A stretch of DNA of 64,000 bases from Litorivivens lipolytica (GCF_014191715.1 NZ_JACHWY010000003.1:62001-126000); one strand, 5' to 3'. Shown: positions 40,285 to 49,406, counted from the first letter of the stretch. Notes: generated by a model from the letters alone, not told the origin. Numbers and translations: made by a program.

Positions 40285-42381
40285 ATGAAAACCAAATCCC
40301 TTTGGGCAGCGTCCCTGATCGCCTCCAGCCTGCCAGTGTGGGCGGGCGACAAACATATTGAAGAAATCGTAGTTTCTGCCCCGCTGGGCAAAGCCGCCGC
40401 AGACACCGCCCTGCCCATCGGCGTCTTGAGTGGCGAGGCCCTGCGTCAGGAAGCCGCCGCCAGTCTCGGCGAAACCCTGAGCAATGAAATCGGTGTGCAC
40501 AGTGCCAGCTTTGGCAGTGGCGTGGGCAATCCGGTGATTCGCGGTCAGGGCGGTAATCGGGTACGGGTACTGCAGGACGGTATTGGCACGCTGGATGCCG
40601 CCGACGTCAGCCCCGACCACAGCTACGCCGCTGAACCTCTATTGGCCGAGCGCATTGAAATCATTCGTGGTCCAGCCACCCTGCTCTACGGAAATGGCGC
40701 CATCGGCGGCGTGATCAATGTTATCGACAAGCGCATTCCCGAATCTGTGCCAGCCACCCTAAACGGCGCCTTCGAGGTTCGCCACGCCACCGTCAATGAT
40801 CAGGACAGCAGTGTCTTTTCACTCGATGGCGGCGCAGGTCAGTTTGCCTGGCATATGGATGGCCTCTACCGCGAAAGCAACAATCTGGATATCCCCGGCG
40901 TAGCCATTGATCTGGATGCCCTGCGCGCGGCAGGCGAAGAAGAGCTACCGGAAGAAAATACGCGCGGCTACATCGGCAACAGTGACAAACGATCCGATGC
41001 CTGGACGGTTGGCGGTTCGTGGATTGGCGAGCGCGGTTTTGTCGGCCTGTCTTTCAACCGTGCAAATAACAATTACGGCTTGCCACCGGGTGCTCACGAA
41101 GAACATGAACACGATGCGGGTGCCGGCGCTGGAGCCGGAGCAGGTGCCGCGGAAGAAGAACACCACGAATCCAATATCCGTCTGGATATGGAGCAGGATC
41201 GCGTCGACCTGAAAGCTGGCCTCGAACTGGATGGCTTCTTTCAGCAGCTGGATTTGCGCCTGAGCCACAACGATTACCAGCACAAGGAGCTGGAAGAGTC
41301 TGACGAAGGCACCGAGGTCGGCACCGTGTTTGAAAACAAGGCCCATGAAGGCCGCTTGGTCATGCGCCACCAACCGCTCGGCAACTGGCGCGGCGCCATT
41401 GGCCTACAACTGGGTGATCGGGATTTCTCGGCAGTGGGTGAGGAGGCCTTTATTCCCCCGGCAGACATTACCCATCACGCCCTGTTTCTGGTTGAAGAGC
41501 TGAGCCTAGACCGCTGGACTTATGAATTCGGTCTGCGTGGCGAGCAACAGCGCATTGATATTGGTGACTGCAAAGACGAACGCGACACTCTGTCAGCCAG
41601 TGCATCGGCCCTTTGGAATTTCCGCGACGACAGCAATGCCATGTTCGCCCTGAACCGCTCCGAACGCGCACCCACAGTTGAGGAGCTCTACTCCAACAGC
41701 CAGAACTGCGCTCGGGCCAGCAACCTCAATGAGGCCGTTGAGCACGCCGCCACCGCGCGCATTGAAGTGGGCGATCCGGAACTGGACAAAGAGCTTTCCC
41801 ATAACTTTGAGCTTGGCCTGCGCAAAACCGCCGGCCCGGTGACTGCCGAGTTAAGCCTGTACTATAACGAAATTCAGAACTACACCTACCTGCAGGACAC
41901 CGGCGCCGAAGTGGACGAGGTTAAAGTCGCCAACTTCAGTCAGCGCAATGCCGCGTTTTCGGGTTACGAGTTCCAGATTGGGCTGCCACTGCCCCTGATC
42001 CATAAAAATTTGAGCGTCGAGGTTTTCAGCGACTATACCCGTGCGCGATTTACGGAAGGCGATGGTGATGTGCCGCGCATTCCGGCCCAGCGCTTCGGTA
42101 GCGCCCTGCACTACCACGCAGGCAACTGGTCAACTCACTTGCGTCTGACGCAGGTACGCGAGCAGGACCGCGTCGCCGATAACGAAAATGCGACCCCCGC
42201 TTATACGCTGCTGGAATTTGCCGGCGACTATCACTTGAGCCTCGGCAAGGGTGAGATGACCTTGTTTGTGAAAGCGCGCAATCTGCTGGATGAAGAGGTC
42301 CGGAATCACACCTCGCTGCTGAAAAACTTCGCGCCTGAGGCGGGCAGAAATATCGAGAGCGGCGTCAGATATACCTTTTAA
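40285..42381 (+). CDS. TonB-dependent receptor, ZnuD-like zinc receptor
   Basis: 698 residues. Signal peptide to about residue 20, then a TonB-box-like IEEIVVSA, a plug domain (LRQEAAASLGETLSNEIGVHSASFG, PVIRGQGGNRVRVLQDG, ERIEIIRGPATLLYGNGAIGGVINV) and a 22-strand barrel ending in GVRYTF. A loop at about 271-297 is His- and Glu-rich (HEEHEHD, a Gly-Ala repeat, EEEHHESN), as in ZnuD, where such a loop captures zinc. A Zur-like box precedes the small gene upstream. It should take up zinc or zinc-haem across the outer membrane when zinc is scarce. Confidence 0.88.
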   Translation: MKTKSLWAASLIASSLPVWAGDKHIEEIVVSAPLGKAAADTALPIGVLSGEALRQEAAASLGETLSNEIGVHSASFGSGVGNPVIRGQGGNRVRVLQDGIGTLDAADVSPDHSYAAEPLLAERIEIIRGPATLLYGNGAIGGVINVIDKRIPESVPATLNGAFEVRHATVNDQDSSVFSLDGGAGQFAWHMDGLYRESNNLDIPGVAIDLDALRAAGEEELPEENTRGYIGNSDKRSDAWTVGGSWIGERGFVGLSFNRANNNYGLPPGAHEEHEHDAGAGAGAGAGAAEEEHHESNIRLDMEQDRVDLKAGLELDGFFQQLDLRLSHNDYQHKELEESDEGTEVGTVFENKAHEGRLVMRHQPLGNWRGAIGLQLGDRDFSAVGEEAFIPPADITHHALFLVEELSLDRWTYEFGLRGEQQRIDIGDCKDERDTLSASASALWNFRDDSNAMFALNRSERAPTVEELYSNSQNCARASNLNEAVEHAATARIEVGDPELDKELSHNFELGLRKTAGPVTAELSLYYNEIQNYTYLQDTGAEVDEVKVANFSQRNAAFSGYEFQIGLPLPLIHKNLSVEVFSDYTRARFTEGDGDVPRIPAQRFGSALHYHAGNWSTHLRLTQVREQDRVADNENATPAYTLLEFAGDYHLSLGKGEMTLFVKARNLLDEEVRNHTSLLKNFAPEAGRNIESGVRYTF

Positions 42382-42387
42382 GCAAGC

Positions 42388-42486
42388 TCACGCAGAGCTC
42401 TGCAAATCCTGCTGGTCAGGCCGAATACGCTTGCGCATGGCCAGCAGATACTCAATCCGATTCCGACCGACCTCTTTCGCGCCCTG
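42388..42486 (-). pseudogene. 3' relic of a GGDEF (diguanylate cyclase) gene
   Basis: Minus-strand codons read QGAKEVGRNRIEYLL, then AMRKRIRPDQQDLQSSA and a TGA at 42388. AK-x-x-GRNR is the conserved C-terminal end of GGDEF domains (ALYxAKxxGRNRV). An in-frame TAA stands directly before the fragment and nothing GGDEF-like is upstream, so only the last 33 codons remain. It lies between the zinc receptor and the DUF4331 operon, marking an old deletion or insertion junction. Confidence 0.6.
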
Positions 42487-42551
42487 TTAAATTACAGTTT
42501 TCAGCGAATTCAACGACTTGCATACCCGCTCCAAATTTTTTGATGAAAACC

Positions 42552-42581
42552 TGATCGGATACAGCGCCTCAACCGTAAGCA
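42552..42581 (+). promoter_or_regulatory. Possible ECF (RpoE/ChrR-type) sigma promoter of the DUF4331 operon
   Basis: TGATCG, an 18-base spacer and TAAGCA lie 33 bases before the DUF4331 start. This matches, with two differences, the TGATCC-N18-TAAGA form seen upstream of the ECF sigma gene at 56542. A match of this quality may arise by chance about once per window, so position is the main support. Confidence 0.35.
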
Positions 42582-42613
42582 ACCTTTCACATGCCACCGG
42601 CACCGAGGGGATT

Positions 42614-44083
42614 ATGCAAACAAATATTAAGTTAACGGCCGCGCTGCTCAGCCTGGCCTTCGCTGCGGGCAACCCTGCCCACGCATCCAGTCACCGGGAA
42701 GCACCTTTTCTCACCCACTCACCAAAAGTCGACGGCACTGACTTCTATATGTTTCGCAGCTACGGCAGCGAAAGCGATTCCACAGTTACCTTTATCGCCA
42801 ACTATCTGCCGCTGCAGGACGCCTACGGCGGCCCCAATTATTTTGATCTCGACACTGAAGCCGTCTACGAGATTCATATCGACAATGACGGCGACGCGGT
42901 TGAGGACATTACCTTTCAGTTTGATTTTAACGACGTAATCAACGACCTGAAGGTACCCGCTGGCGGTGAAATGGTGTCGGTGCCACTGAAAAATATCGGC
43001 GCCATCGGCCCGCTGGCTAACGGCACCGACAATGTCACTTCACGCCAGACCTATACCGTCACGCGCATCAACGGCGTTCGCCGCTCCGGCAATTCCAGCT
43101 CGGTTACGAACAGCTCAGATGGTTCGGCAACCTTTATGAAGCCGCTGGACAATATCGGGAACAAGTCGATTTCCGACTACGCCGCCTACGCCGCAGATCA
43201 CGTTTACAGCATCACCATTCCCGGCTGCACCGATACCGGCAAAGTGTTTGTTGGTCAGCGTCGCGAGGGTTTTGCCGTTAACTTGGGTGAGATCTTCGAC
43301 CTCGTGAATACCAACCCGGTGGGTCCCCGCGACGGCGAAACCAATACCATCGCCAACAAGAATGTGACCTCGCTGGCACTGCAGCTTCCGATCAGTTGTG
43401 TCACTCAGGGAACCGAACCGGTGATCGGTGCCTGGACAACCGCCTCGCTGCGTCAGGCCCGAATTCTCAACCCATCGCCTACCGCAGATGCCTTCACCGG
43501 CGGTAACAATGGCAAGAAAGCTTCCGTACAGGGTGGCGCCTTTACGCAGGTATCGCGTCTCGGCATGCCGCTGGTCAATGAAGTAGTTATCGGCTTGAAA
43601 GACAAGGACCGTTTTAATGCGAGCCATCCATCCGCAGATGGCCAGTTCGCAACCTATGTCACCAACCCCGCGTTGCCGGAATTGCTGGAGATTTTGTTTG
43701 GGGTAACCGCGCCGAACAAATTCCCGCGCACCGATTTAGTGTCAGTATTTCTGACCGGTGTAACAGGATTGAATCAGCCTGCGTCTGTCACGGCTTCTGA
43801 AATGCTGCGTTTGAACACCAGCACTCCAGTAACCGCGACTGCCAGTCAGGACAGCCTTGGTGTATTGGCAGGCGACAACGCTGGTTTTCCGAACGGCCGT
43901 CGCCCCGGTGACGATGTGGTGGATATTGCACTGCGCGCCGCCATGGGTGTGCTGCTCGGCAACGACCCGGATGCTGGTGATAACACACTGCCTTACACCG
44001 ACGGCGCTATTGTCAGTGCAAGCGACTTCGACGAATCCTTCCCCTATCTGAAGACGCCGATAGCGGGTTCACCGGCTAACTAA
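42614..44083 (+). CDS. DUF4331 family exported protein
   Basis: 489 residues. Signal peptide MQTNIKLTAALLSLAFAAGNPAHA, then SSHREAPFLTHSPKVDGTDFYMFRSYGSE, the defining N-terminus of DUF4331, and later DIALRAAMGVLLGNDPDAGDNTLPYTDGA. It is secreted or surface-exposed; function unknown, though the family often occurs with ECF sigma/ChrR stress genes and TPR proteins. ATG 42614 has GAGGGG five bases upstream; the longer frame to 42518 runs through the promoter. Internal D-rich segments (DNDGDAVED) may bind calcium. First gene of a four-gene operon. Confidence 0.85.
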   Translation: MQTNIKLTAALLSLAFAAGNPAHASSHREAPFLTHSPKVDGTDFYMFRSYGSESDSTVTFIANYLPLQDAYGGPNYFDLDTEAVYEIHIDNDGDAVEDITFQFDFNDVINDLKVPAGGEMVSVPLKNIGAIGPLANGTDNVTSRQTYTVTRINGVRRSGNSSSVTNSSDGSATFMKPLDNIGNKSISDYAAYAADHVYSITIPGCTDTGKVFVGQRREGFAVNLGEIFDLVNTNPVGPRDGETNTIANKNVTSLALQLPISCVTQGTEPVIGAWTTASLRQARILNPSPTADAFTGGNNGKKASVQGGAFTQVSRLGMPLVNEVVIGLKDKDRFNASHPSADGQFATYVTNPALPELLEILFGVTAPNKFPRTDLVSVFLTGVTGLNQPASVTASEMLRLNTSTPVTATASQDSLGVLAGDNAGFPNGRRPGDDVVDIALRAAMGVLLGNDPDAGDNTLPYTDGAIVSASDFDESFPYLKTPIAGSPAN

Positions 44084-44093
44084 GGAGACGAAG

Positions 44094-44336
44094 ATGCAAC
44101 GCTCCACAGTGAAAATGTTCGGGCTAGCGGTAGTAGTAACCGCTCTGGTTGGCTGTAACGGGGACAGCGACGGTTTCGAGCTGCAGTTCGTGCCAACCGC
44201 CACGAACTTCTCAAGCTTTGTGAAAGACTTGTTCGGGAAAGATCCGACCACGGCAACGCCGACGGAGATTAATGACGTGGATTTCACCTTCCTCGACAAC
44301 ACCAACCCGAAGGCCTTTGACAGTCAACTGCAATGA
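44094..44336 (+). CDS. Small lipoprotein of the DUF4331 operon
   Basis: 80 residues. The signal peptide ends in lipobox LVGC (about Cys21), followed by NGDSDGFELQFVPTATNFSSFVKDLFGKDPTTATPTEINDVDF in an acidic, mostly unstructured remainder. No family recognised, but small lipoproteins with a TxPxEIND-like stretch accompany DUF4331 genes. AGGAGACGAAG precedes the ATG. Its TGA overlaps the TPR gene's ATG (ATGA). Probably a membrane anchor or partner of the DUF4331 protein. Confidence 0.7.
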   Translation: MQRSTVKMFGLAVVVTALVGCNGDSDGFELQFVPTATNFSSFVKDLFGKDPTTATPTEINDVDFTFLDNTNPKAFDSQLQ

Positions 44337-45397
44337 AGGCTGTTCTTCGTCTGGATACGGCTGGCGCCTTGGCGCTGGCCGTTTTTATTTGCGCGGCATT
44401 CGGAGCAGCCCCCGGTTCCGCGTTCGGCAATGTTGCACCAGAAGTTCGGCTACCCGAAGGCAGCGATATTGTCTGGCGGCGCACGCTTCACAACGCACCA
44501 CCAAATCGCGACCTGCTTACCAAGGTCAAACGCCTGATCGAACACTCACGAGAACAGGGTGACCTGCGCGCTCTGGGACAAGCAGAAGCGCTACTCGCCA
44601 AGCCAACTGAATCCACAACTGAAATTGCAGTACTGAAAGCCGTGATTGCCCAGCGCAAACACGCGTTCTCTGAAGCCACTGTGATGCTGAAACAGGTATT
44701 GGCACAAGCACCTCGGCACCCGCAGGCAAACTTCACCCTGCACAACGTGGCGCTGGTGCAAGGCAACTATGCGCTGGCGCTAAGCACCTGCAACCGACTT
44801 GGGGAAATCGGCTACCGCTTGATACAGGCAAGCTGTCACTACAATCTTATCGGTCTTGAAGGCCAGCCTGAAAAAGCGTTCACCGGATTACAGAGCATTT
44901 TGCAAAACCCGCCAGCCCACTCCGAACTCGAGTCGGCCTGGGCGATGGGAACACTGGCGGAACTTGCCGCCGCGATTAATCACCCGGAAACCGAGCGCTA
45001 TTATTCGGCAACACTCGCCCTTTCGCCAAAAGACCATTACAGCGCCGCGGGATTGGCTGACTGGCATCTGCGGCAAGGGGCACCTGACAAAGCGCTGACA
45101 GTACTCAGCGGAAGACCTTCTACTGACCGACTCGATTTGCTGCGCTTGATTGCCTTGCGTCAGAGCAAGCGCCCTGGGTCGGAGCCATTGCAGCGCGAGT
45201 TACAGCAACGCTTTGAACGTGCCAGCCAGCGCGACGAAACCCTCCACCTTTATGAACGCGCGCGCTTCCTGCTTGATGTGGAAAATAACCCACGAGCGGC
45301 ACTAGAACTCGCAGAGCGCAATTTTGCGATTCAGAAAGAACGCGCTGATCTTCAACTGTTGCAACGCGCGCGCAGAACACTGGAGCAAATGCCGTGA
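44333..45397 (+). CDS. TPR-repeat exported protein
   Basis: 354 residues with a hydrophobic N-terminal signal (LDTAGALALAVFICAAFGAAPGSAFG). The rest is helical and repeat-like: EALLAKPTESTTEIAVLKAVIAQRKHAFSEATVMLKQVLAQAPRHPQANFTLHNVALVQGNYALALSTC shows two or three tetratricopeptide units, and further units run to the end. It should act as a periplasmic protein-protein scaffold. It is linked by ATGA overlap upstream and GTGA overlap downstream, so all four genes of this operon are translationally coupled or nearly so. Confidence 0.8.
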   Translation: MKAVLRLDTAGALALAVFICAAFGAAPGSAFGNVAPEVRLPEGSDIVWRRTLHNAPPNRDLLTKVKRLIEHSREQGDLRALGQAEALLAKPTESTTEIAVLKAVIAQRKHAFSEATVMLKQVLAQAPRHPQANFTLHNVALVQGNYALALSTCNRLGEIGYRLIQASCHYNLIGLEGQPEKAFTGLQSILQNPPAHSELESAWAMGTLAELAAAINHPETERYYSATLALSPKDHYSAAGLADWHLRQGAPDKALTVLSGRPSTDRLDLLRLIALRQSKRPGSEPLQRELQQRFERASQRDETLHLYERARFLLDVENNPRAALELAERNFAIQKERADLQLLQRARRTLEQMP

Positions 45398-46020
45398 AGG
45401 GCCGCTGCGCGACTCTGACACTGCTGCTTAGTCTTGCCCTCAGCAGCTACGGCCACGAAGCCAGCACCGCCTACCTGTATTGGCAGGACAAGGCCTCACC
45501 CAATCTGCGACTGGACATTGCGCTAACGGATGTTGCCTTACATCTGCTACCCGATACCCCCGACGTATTAACCTGGGAAGCGCTACAGCGCCAGTCCACG
45601 ACGATAGCTCGGCAACTCAACGACGGGCTGCTTATCCGCCGGGGTCAAAGCCTCTGCACATTGCGCGCTGATCTCAAAGGGCTAAGCGATTATGAGGATG
45701 AAATGTTCACCAGCTGGCAAATCGATTGGCAGTGTCCGGAATCGTTAAACGCGCTTAAACCGCTAACAATCGAATACAAGCTGCTGTTCGCCAATGACAG
45801 TCTTCACCGGGCGGTGCTGACACACCCCCCAAAAATCACGGGGCAATCAGACATTATCCTGCTCAAACCCGAATCGCCCGAGATCACGCTGACGAGACCG
45901 CTTTGGCAGCACCAAGGCGTTTGGCTACTGGGCATAGCCACTGTGGGATTAGTCTTTTGGGTATGGACCCTTCGGCGCAAGCGGTTTTCTAACTGCCCCC
46001 CTTTAAGCTCGCACCGGTAA
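45394..46020 (+). CDS. HupE/UreJ-like periplasmic domain protein, membrane part reduced
   Basis: 208 residues. Signal peptide (ATLTLLLSLALSSYG), then HEASTAYLYWQDKASPNLRLDIALTDVALHLL... resembling the periplasmic N-terminal region of HupE/UreJ-type proteins that follow DUF4331/TPR genes. The usual six-helix HupE membrane domain is absent; only one helix (GVWLLGIATVGLVFWVWTL) and a basic tail RRKRF remain. The GTG start overlaps the TPR stop. The end overlaps the convergent hydrolase gene by 18 bases. A truncated or minimal form of the family is the best reading. Confidence 0.65.
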   Translation: MKGRCATLTLLLSLALSSYGHEASTAYLYWQDKASPNLRLDIALTDVALHLLPDTPDVLTWEALQRQSTTIARQLNDGLLIRRGQSLCTLRADLKGLSDYEDEMFTSWQIDWQCPESLNALKPLTIEYKLLFANDSLHRAVLTHPPKITGQSDIILLKPESPEITLTRPLWQHQGVWLLGIATVGLVFWVWTLRRKRFSNCPPLSSHR

Positions 46021-46938
46021 GTGATCCGCCAACCACGCCTGAAGATCGCCTATCACTTCGTCGCTGTTCGTTTCATGCAACAAATCATGCCAGGCTCCCG
46101 GATAGAGACGGTGAGTGAGATGCTTTAAGCCCGCCGTTGAGGTGAGTTCACTTACCAGACGCAAGACGCCTTTGCCTTCGTGCCCCACCGGGTCCTGATC
46201 ACCGGAAAATACATACACCGGCAAATCAGAGCGCAACTGCTTCAGGGAATCCGTTTTATAAAGCGTATTGAGAAAGCGAAACATATCGCGCCAATAGCCG
46301 TTCGCCACCTGCATGCCGCAGCGCGGGTCCCGATGATAGGCATCGACAAATTGCGTATTTCGAGTGACCCAGTCAAAGGGCGTCCGCGGATTCTTTATTC
46401 GACGATTGAACCCACCGAAGGTCAGCGCATACAGCAGGGCGCTGCGACCATTTTCGCCTTGCCTGAAGCATTCCAGTGCGGCAAGTCGACTGGCAATGGC
46501 GGTAAGCCAGCGCGGCTCAAAGGAACTGCCTTCCAGCAAGAGTGCATCCAGCTTTTGCGGATGCTGCTGAGCGAAGCGATGAGCAATAAACGAACCCATG
46601 CTGTGTCCTAGCAAAGCCAGTGGCAGATCTGGATAGCGCTCCCGAATCATCGTATTGATTCGGAGCATATCTGCGTGAATATTGTCCCAGTTCTGGGTTT
46701 CACTGAGATTACCCAACTCCGCCTCAGGCACGTTGGCACCATGGCAGCAGTGGTCGTGAGCAAAGACGCTGTAACCCGCGGCATTTAATTGCGGAGCAAT
46801 ATCGGCATAACAGCCCGAGTGCTCCGACATCCCGTGCACAATATGAATCACCGCTTTCGGCGATGAAATCGGCCACTGTCGATAAGCGATCTGCCGACCG
46901 GCATCCTCAAGAAATTCAATCTCAGTCATATTTTCCAT
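46003..46938 (-). CDS. Alpha/beta hydrolase, monoacylglycerol lipase/lysophospholipase-like
   Basis: 311 residues: HIVHGMSEHSGCYADIAPQLNAAGYSVFAHDHCCHG, nucleophile Ser in GHSMGSFIAHRF, Asp in FSGDQDPVGHEGKGV and His in LYPGAWHDLLHE. The HGMSEHSxRY region and GHSMGS box are those of monoacylglycerol lipase/PldB-type enzymes. The first ATG (46938) or a second one nine bases on could be used. It is transcribed toward the DUF4331 operon. Probably releases fatty acids from monoglycerides or lysolipids. Confidence 0.88.
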   Translation of the reverse strand: MENMTEIEFLEDAGRQIAYRQWPISSPKAVIHIVHGMSEHSGCYADIAPQLNAAGYSVFAHDHCCHGANVPEAELGNLSETQNWDNIHADMLRINTMIRERYPDLPLALLGHSMGSFIAHRFAQQHPQKLDALLLEGSSFEPRWLTAIASRLAALECFRQGENGRSALLYALTFGGFNRRIKNPRTPFDWVTRNTQFVDAYHRDPRCGMQVANGYWRDMFRFLNTLYKTDSLKQLRSDLPVYVFSGDQDPVGHEGKGVLRLVSELTSTAGLKHLTHRLYPGAWHDLLHETNSDEVIGDLQAWLADHLPVRA

Positions 46939-47012
46939 GGCGCTATTCTTATTCTAAACCGTGTGCGCGCAGTATAGCCTCCAAAGGCTATAACCAAGAA
47001 ATAGTACAGAGA

Positions 47013-48107
47013 TTATGCTGACAACAGCGCCGTGGTGCGCTCCGGACGCGACGGCAAGGCATGCCGGAAAATGCGATACACCACCTGCCCGAACTGGGAG
47101 AGCAGTGAACCGGTGTTGTAGTGCTGACCATATTTTTCGCAGATGGCCTTCACCTCCACCGACAATTCGCGGTAGCGTCTGGCCGGCACCGTCGGGAACA
47201 AGTGGTGCTCGATCTGGTGACTGAGATTCCCTGACAGAATGTGGAACAGTTTGCTACCTCGCAGATTAGACGATCCGCGCAACTGGCGCAGGTACCAATG
47301 CCCCTGGGTTTCATTATCCAATACGGAACGCGGAAACACTTCCGCTTTCGCAGTAAAGTGACCGCAAAAGATAATCATAAACGTCCACAGGTTGCGGATC
47401 AGGTTGGCCACTAGATTGCCGCTCAGCACGGTCAGAAAGAAGGGGCCGGCCAGCAGCGGGAAAAACAGGTAATCCTTGAGCAACTGGTATCGGATTTTTT
47501 TCTTCAAGGGCTGCCACTGAGCATTTAATTCGGCTTTTGATTTCCTGCCGCTAAATACTTTACCCAGCTCCAGATCCTGAATCGCAACGCCCCACTGAAA
47601 CAGTAGCGCCAATAACGCCGCCCACAAAGGCTGTAAGAGATAAAATGGGCGCCAGCGCTGCTCCGGAAACAGGCGCAGCAGGCCGTAGCCAATATCGTTA
47701 TCCATACCGCGGATATTGGTATAGGTGTGATGCTCATAGTTGTGGGTTTTCCGCCACATATCCGAGGTGCCGACGATATCCCACTCATAGGTTTTACCGT
47801 TAAGCGAAGGCTCGTTCATCCAGTCGTATTGACCGTGCATCACGTTGTGGCCAAGTTCCATGTTCTCAAGAATTTTGGACACACCCAACAGCAGGGTGCC
47901 CAGCACCCAGGCCGGAGGAAAGATTCCGACGAACAGCAGAGCGCGACCCAGTAACTCGGTATAGCGAACGGCTTTAACGACCCGGCGAATATAACGCGCA
48001 TCCGCCTCCCCGACATCGGCCAGAGTTCGCTGCTTCAAGGCATCCAGTTCTTCCCCTAAACGGGCAACTTCTTCAGAACTGAGCGCGCGGCTGAGTGAAG
48101 ATGTCAT
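47013..48107 (-). CDS. Membrane fatty acid (acyl-CoA) desaturase
   Basis: 364 residues with the three di-iron His boxes: HNVMH at 87-91, HNYEHH at 122-127 and, near residue 300, QIEHH in SHQIEHHLFP. Membrane segments lie around 55-80, 165-180 and 215-245. The third box with Gln and the overall length fit the linoleoyl-CoA/DesA3-like desaturase group. It inserts a cis double bond using electrons from the reductase encoded just upstream at 48135 (28 bases). The pair resembles mycobacterial DesA3 with Rv3230c and pseudomonad DesB with DesC. Confidence 0.9.
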   Translation of the reverse strand: MTSSLSRALSSEEVARLGEELDALKQRTLADVGEADARYIRRVVKAVRYTELLGRALLFVGIFPPAWVLGTLLLGVSKILENMELGHNVMHGQYDWMNEPSLNGKTYEWDIVGTSDMWRKTHNYEHHTYTNIRGMDNDIGYGLLRLFPEQRWRPFYLLQPLWAALLALLFQWGVAIQDLELGKVFSGRKSKAELNAQWQPLKKKIRYQLLKDYLFFPLLAGPFFLTVLSGNLVANLIRNLWTFMIIFCGHFTAKAEVFPRSVLDNETQGHWYLRQLRGSSNLRGSKLFHILSGNLSHQIEHHLFPTVPARRYRELSVEVKAICEKYGQHYNTGSLLSQFGQVVYRIFRHALPSRPERTTALLSA

Positions 48108-48134
48108 ATCTCGATTCTCTCGTGTTAATTCAGG

Positions 48135-49232
48135 TTAAAGATCTAGTTGCAGGTTACTGACGGGCTGACTCACACAGAGTCGCGTCGCAGGGCCATCATT
48201 GAGTTGCCCGGTGCTGATATCGCGGGTCTGACCTTCGGTAACCGTACAGGTACAGGTGTTGCAGATACCCATGCGGCAGCCCGACTCAACCGCAATACCC
48301 TGCGCTTCAAGGGCATCGAGCAATGTGTCCTGATTCGAAACCGTCAATACCTGACGGCTCTTGCGCAACGTGAGCGTGATGGATTCCACCACCGCGTTTT
48401 GTGGCGCCCTTGCTGGCGGCGAAAAGGATTCCACATGGCAGGTTGAAGCGCGCTCATTCATCAATTGGCGTGCGGTTTCGACAAACTCCGCGTTGCCACA
48501 AATAAAGGCTCGGGGCGCACTGCTGTCCGCCCCGAGCACCTGCTCCAGCTGCTCGGAATGAATACGGCCGGCCAGGGGCTGCCCCACAAAAGGCTCTTGC
48601 GTGGTCAGGCGGTGTACACGAAAGTTGGGATGCGCGTTCAGTAGCGCATTGAGCTCATCATCGAAACAAAACGCTGAAGGGCGGCGGCCCCAGTACAGCA
48701 GGGTCACAAGGCTGCTGACACCCTGCGCTAGGCGCGCTTTGATCAAACTGATCATCGGTGTAATGCCGCTGCCCGCCGCCAGAAAAACCAGATCTTCGGT
48801 CGCTGCCGGCTGAATCTCTTCCAGCGTCATCTCACCGAAGACGCCGCCGATTTCCAGTACCGTACCCGGCTGCGCATGACGGTAGAGCCAGTCGCTCATC
48901 ACACCGGCGGGATCGCGGCGCACAGTGATCGATACGCTTTCTTGCTTCGAATCGGCACAGGGCAAACCGGTAAAGCTGTAGCTCCGCGTTACCCGCCGGC
49001 CCGCAATGATCGCCGACAGGTTCATATGCTGGCCGGCACGGAAACCGGCGAAGTTGGCATTGGGCTTCAACGTCAGACTGATCGTATCGTCCGCTTCCTC
49101 GCAACGGCTGACAACGCGGGCAAAACAGCGCTCCCAGGCTGCAGTCGAGCCCAGCTGCTGCGCCCAGAAGTCGAACTGATCACGGCTGACAATCGCCCCT
49201 AGCCAGCGTTTTTCGGTATTGACTCCCAACAT
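48135..49232 (-). CDS. Ferredoxin reductase (FAD, NAD(P)H and 2Fe-2S domains) for the desaturase
   Basis: 365 residues in three modules: an FAD domain (RSYSFTG, about 80-90), a NAD(P)H domain (FLAAGSGITPMISLIKARL, about 150) and a C-terminal plant-type ferredoxin domain (ESGCRMGICNTCTCTV with a fourth Cys in ATRLCVSQPV). It passes electrons from NAD(P)H to the desaturase. ATG 49232 is chosen (GAGAGG upstream); the frame to 49286 runs across the palindromic operator. First gene of the operon controlled by the divergent FabR/DesT-like gene. Confidence 0.9.
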   Translation of the reverse strand: MLGVNTEKRWLGAIVSRDQFDFWAQQLGSTAAWERCFARVVSRCEEADDTISLTLKPNANFAGFRAGQHMNLSAIIAGRRVTRSYSFTGLPCADSKQESVSITVRRDPAGVMSDWLYRHAQPGTVLEIGGVFGEMTLEEIQPAATEDLVFLAAGSGITPMISLIKARLAQGVSSLVTLLYWGRRPSAFCFDDELNALLNAHPNFRVHRLTTQEPFVGQPLAGRIHSEQLEQVLGADSSAPRAFICGNAEFVETARQLMNERASTCHVESFSPPARAPQNAVVESITLTLRKSRQVLTVSNQDTLLDALEAQGIAVESGCRMGICNTCTCTVTEGQTRDISTGQLNDGPATRLCVSQPVSNLQLDL

Positions 49233-49267
49233 GACAAGTGCCTCTCGAGCATGGTTATTTTTTGCAC

Positions 49268-49320
49268 TATACACGTGTATATACATACGTCAATACAATT
49301 GTCTTTGCGATTGTCTATGC
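49268..49320. promoter_or_regulatory. Operator region of the desaturase operon and its TetR regulator
   Basis: TATACACGTGTATA (49268-49281) is a perfect 14-base palindrome. ATTGTCTTTGC (49298-49308) and ATTGTCTATGC (49310-49320) form a 12-base-period direct repeat. Both lie in the 174-base gap between the divergent reductase and TetR starts. The palindrome is the likely binding site of the FabR/DesT-like repressor. Confidence 0.55.
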
Positions 49321-49406
49321 ATCCACATATACACGGCACGGAGGCTGCGCTAGGCTAGACGAAACTAGAGGCACATCAGGCAGTTAAAGCCCGCCTCGGC
49401 AATGGG

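Noticed and set aside
42388-42486. Treating the GGDEF-like fragment as a functional small gene
   Set aside because: No start codon or ribosome site, and an in-frame stop directly before the conserved piece.
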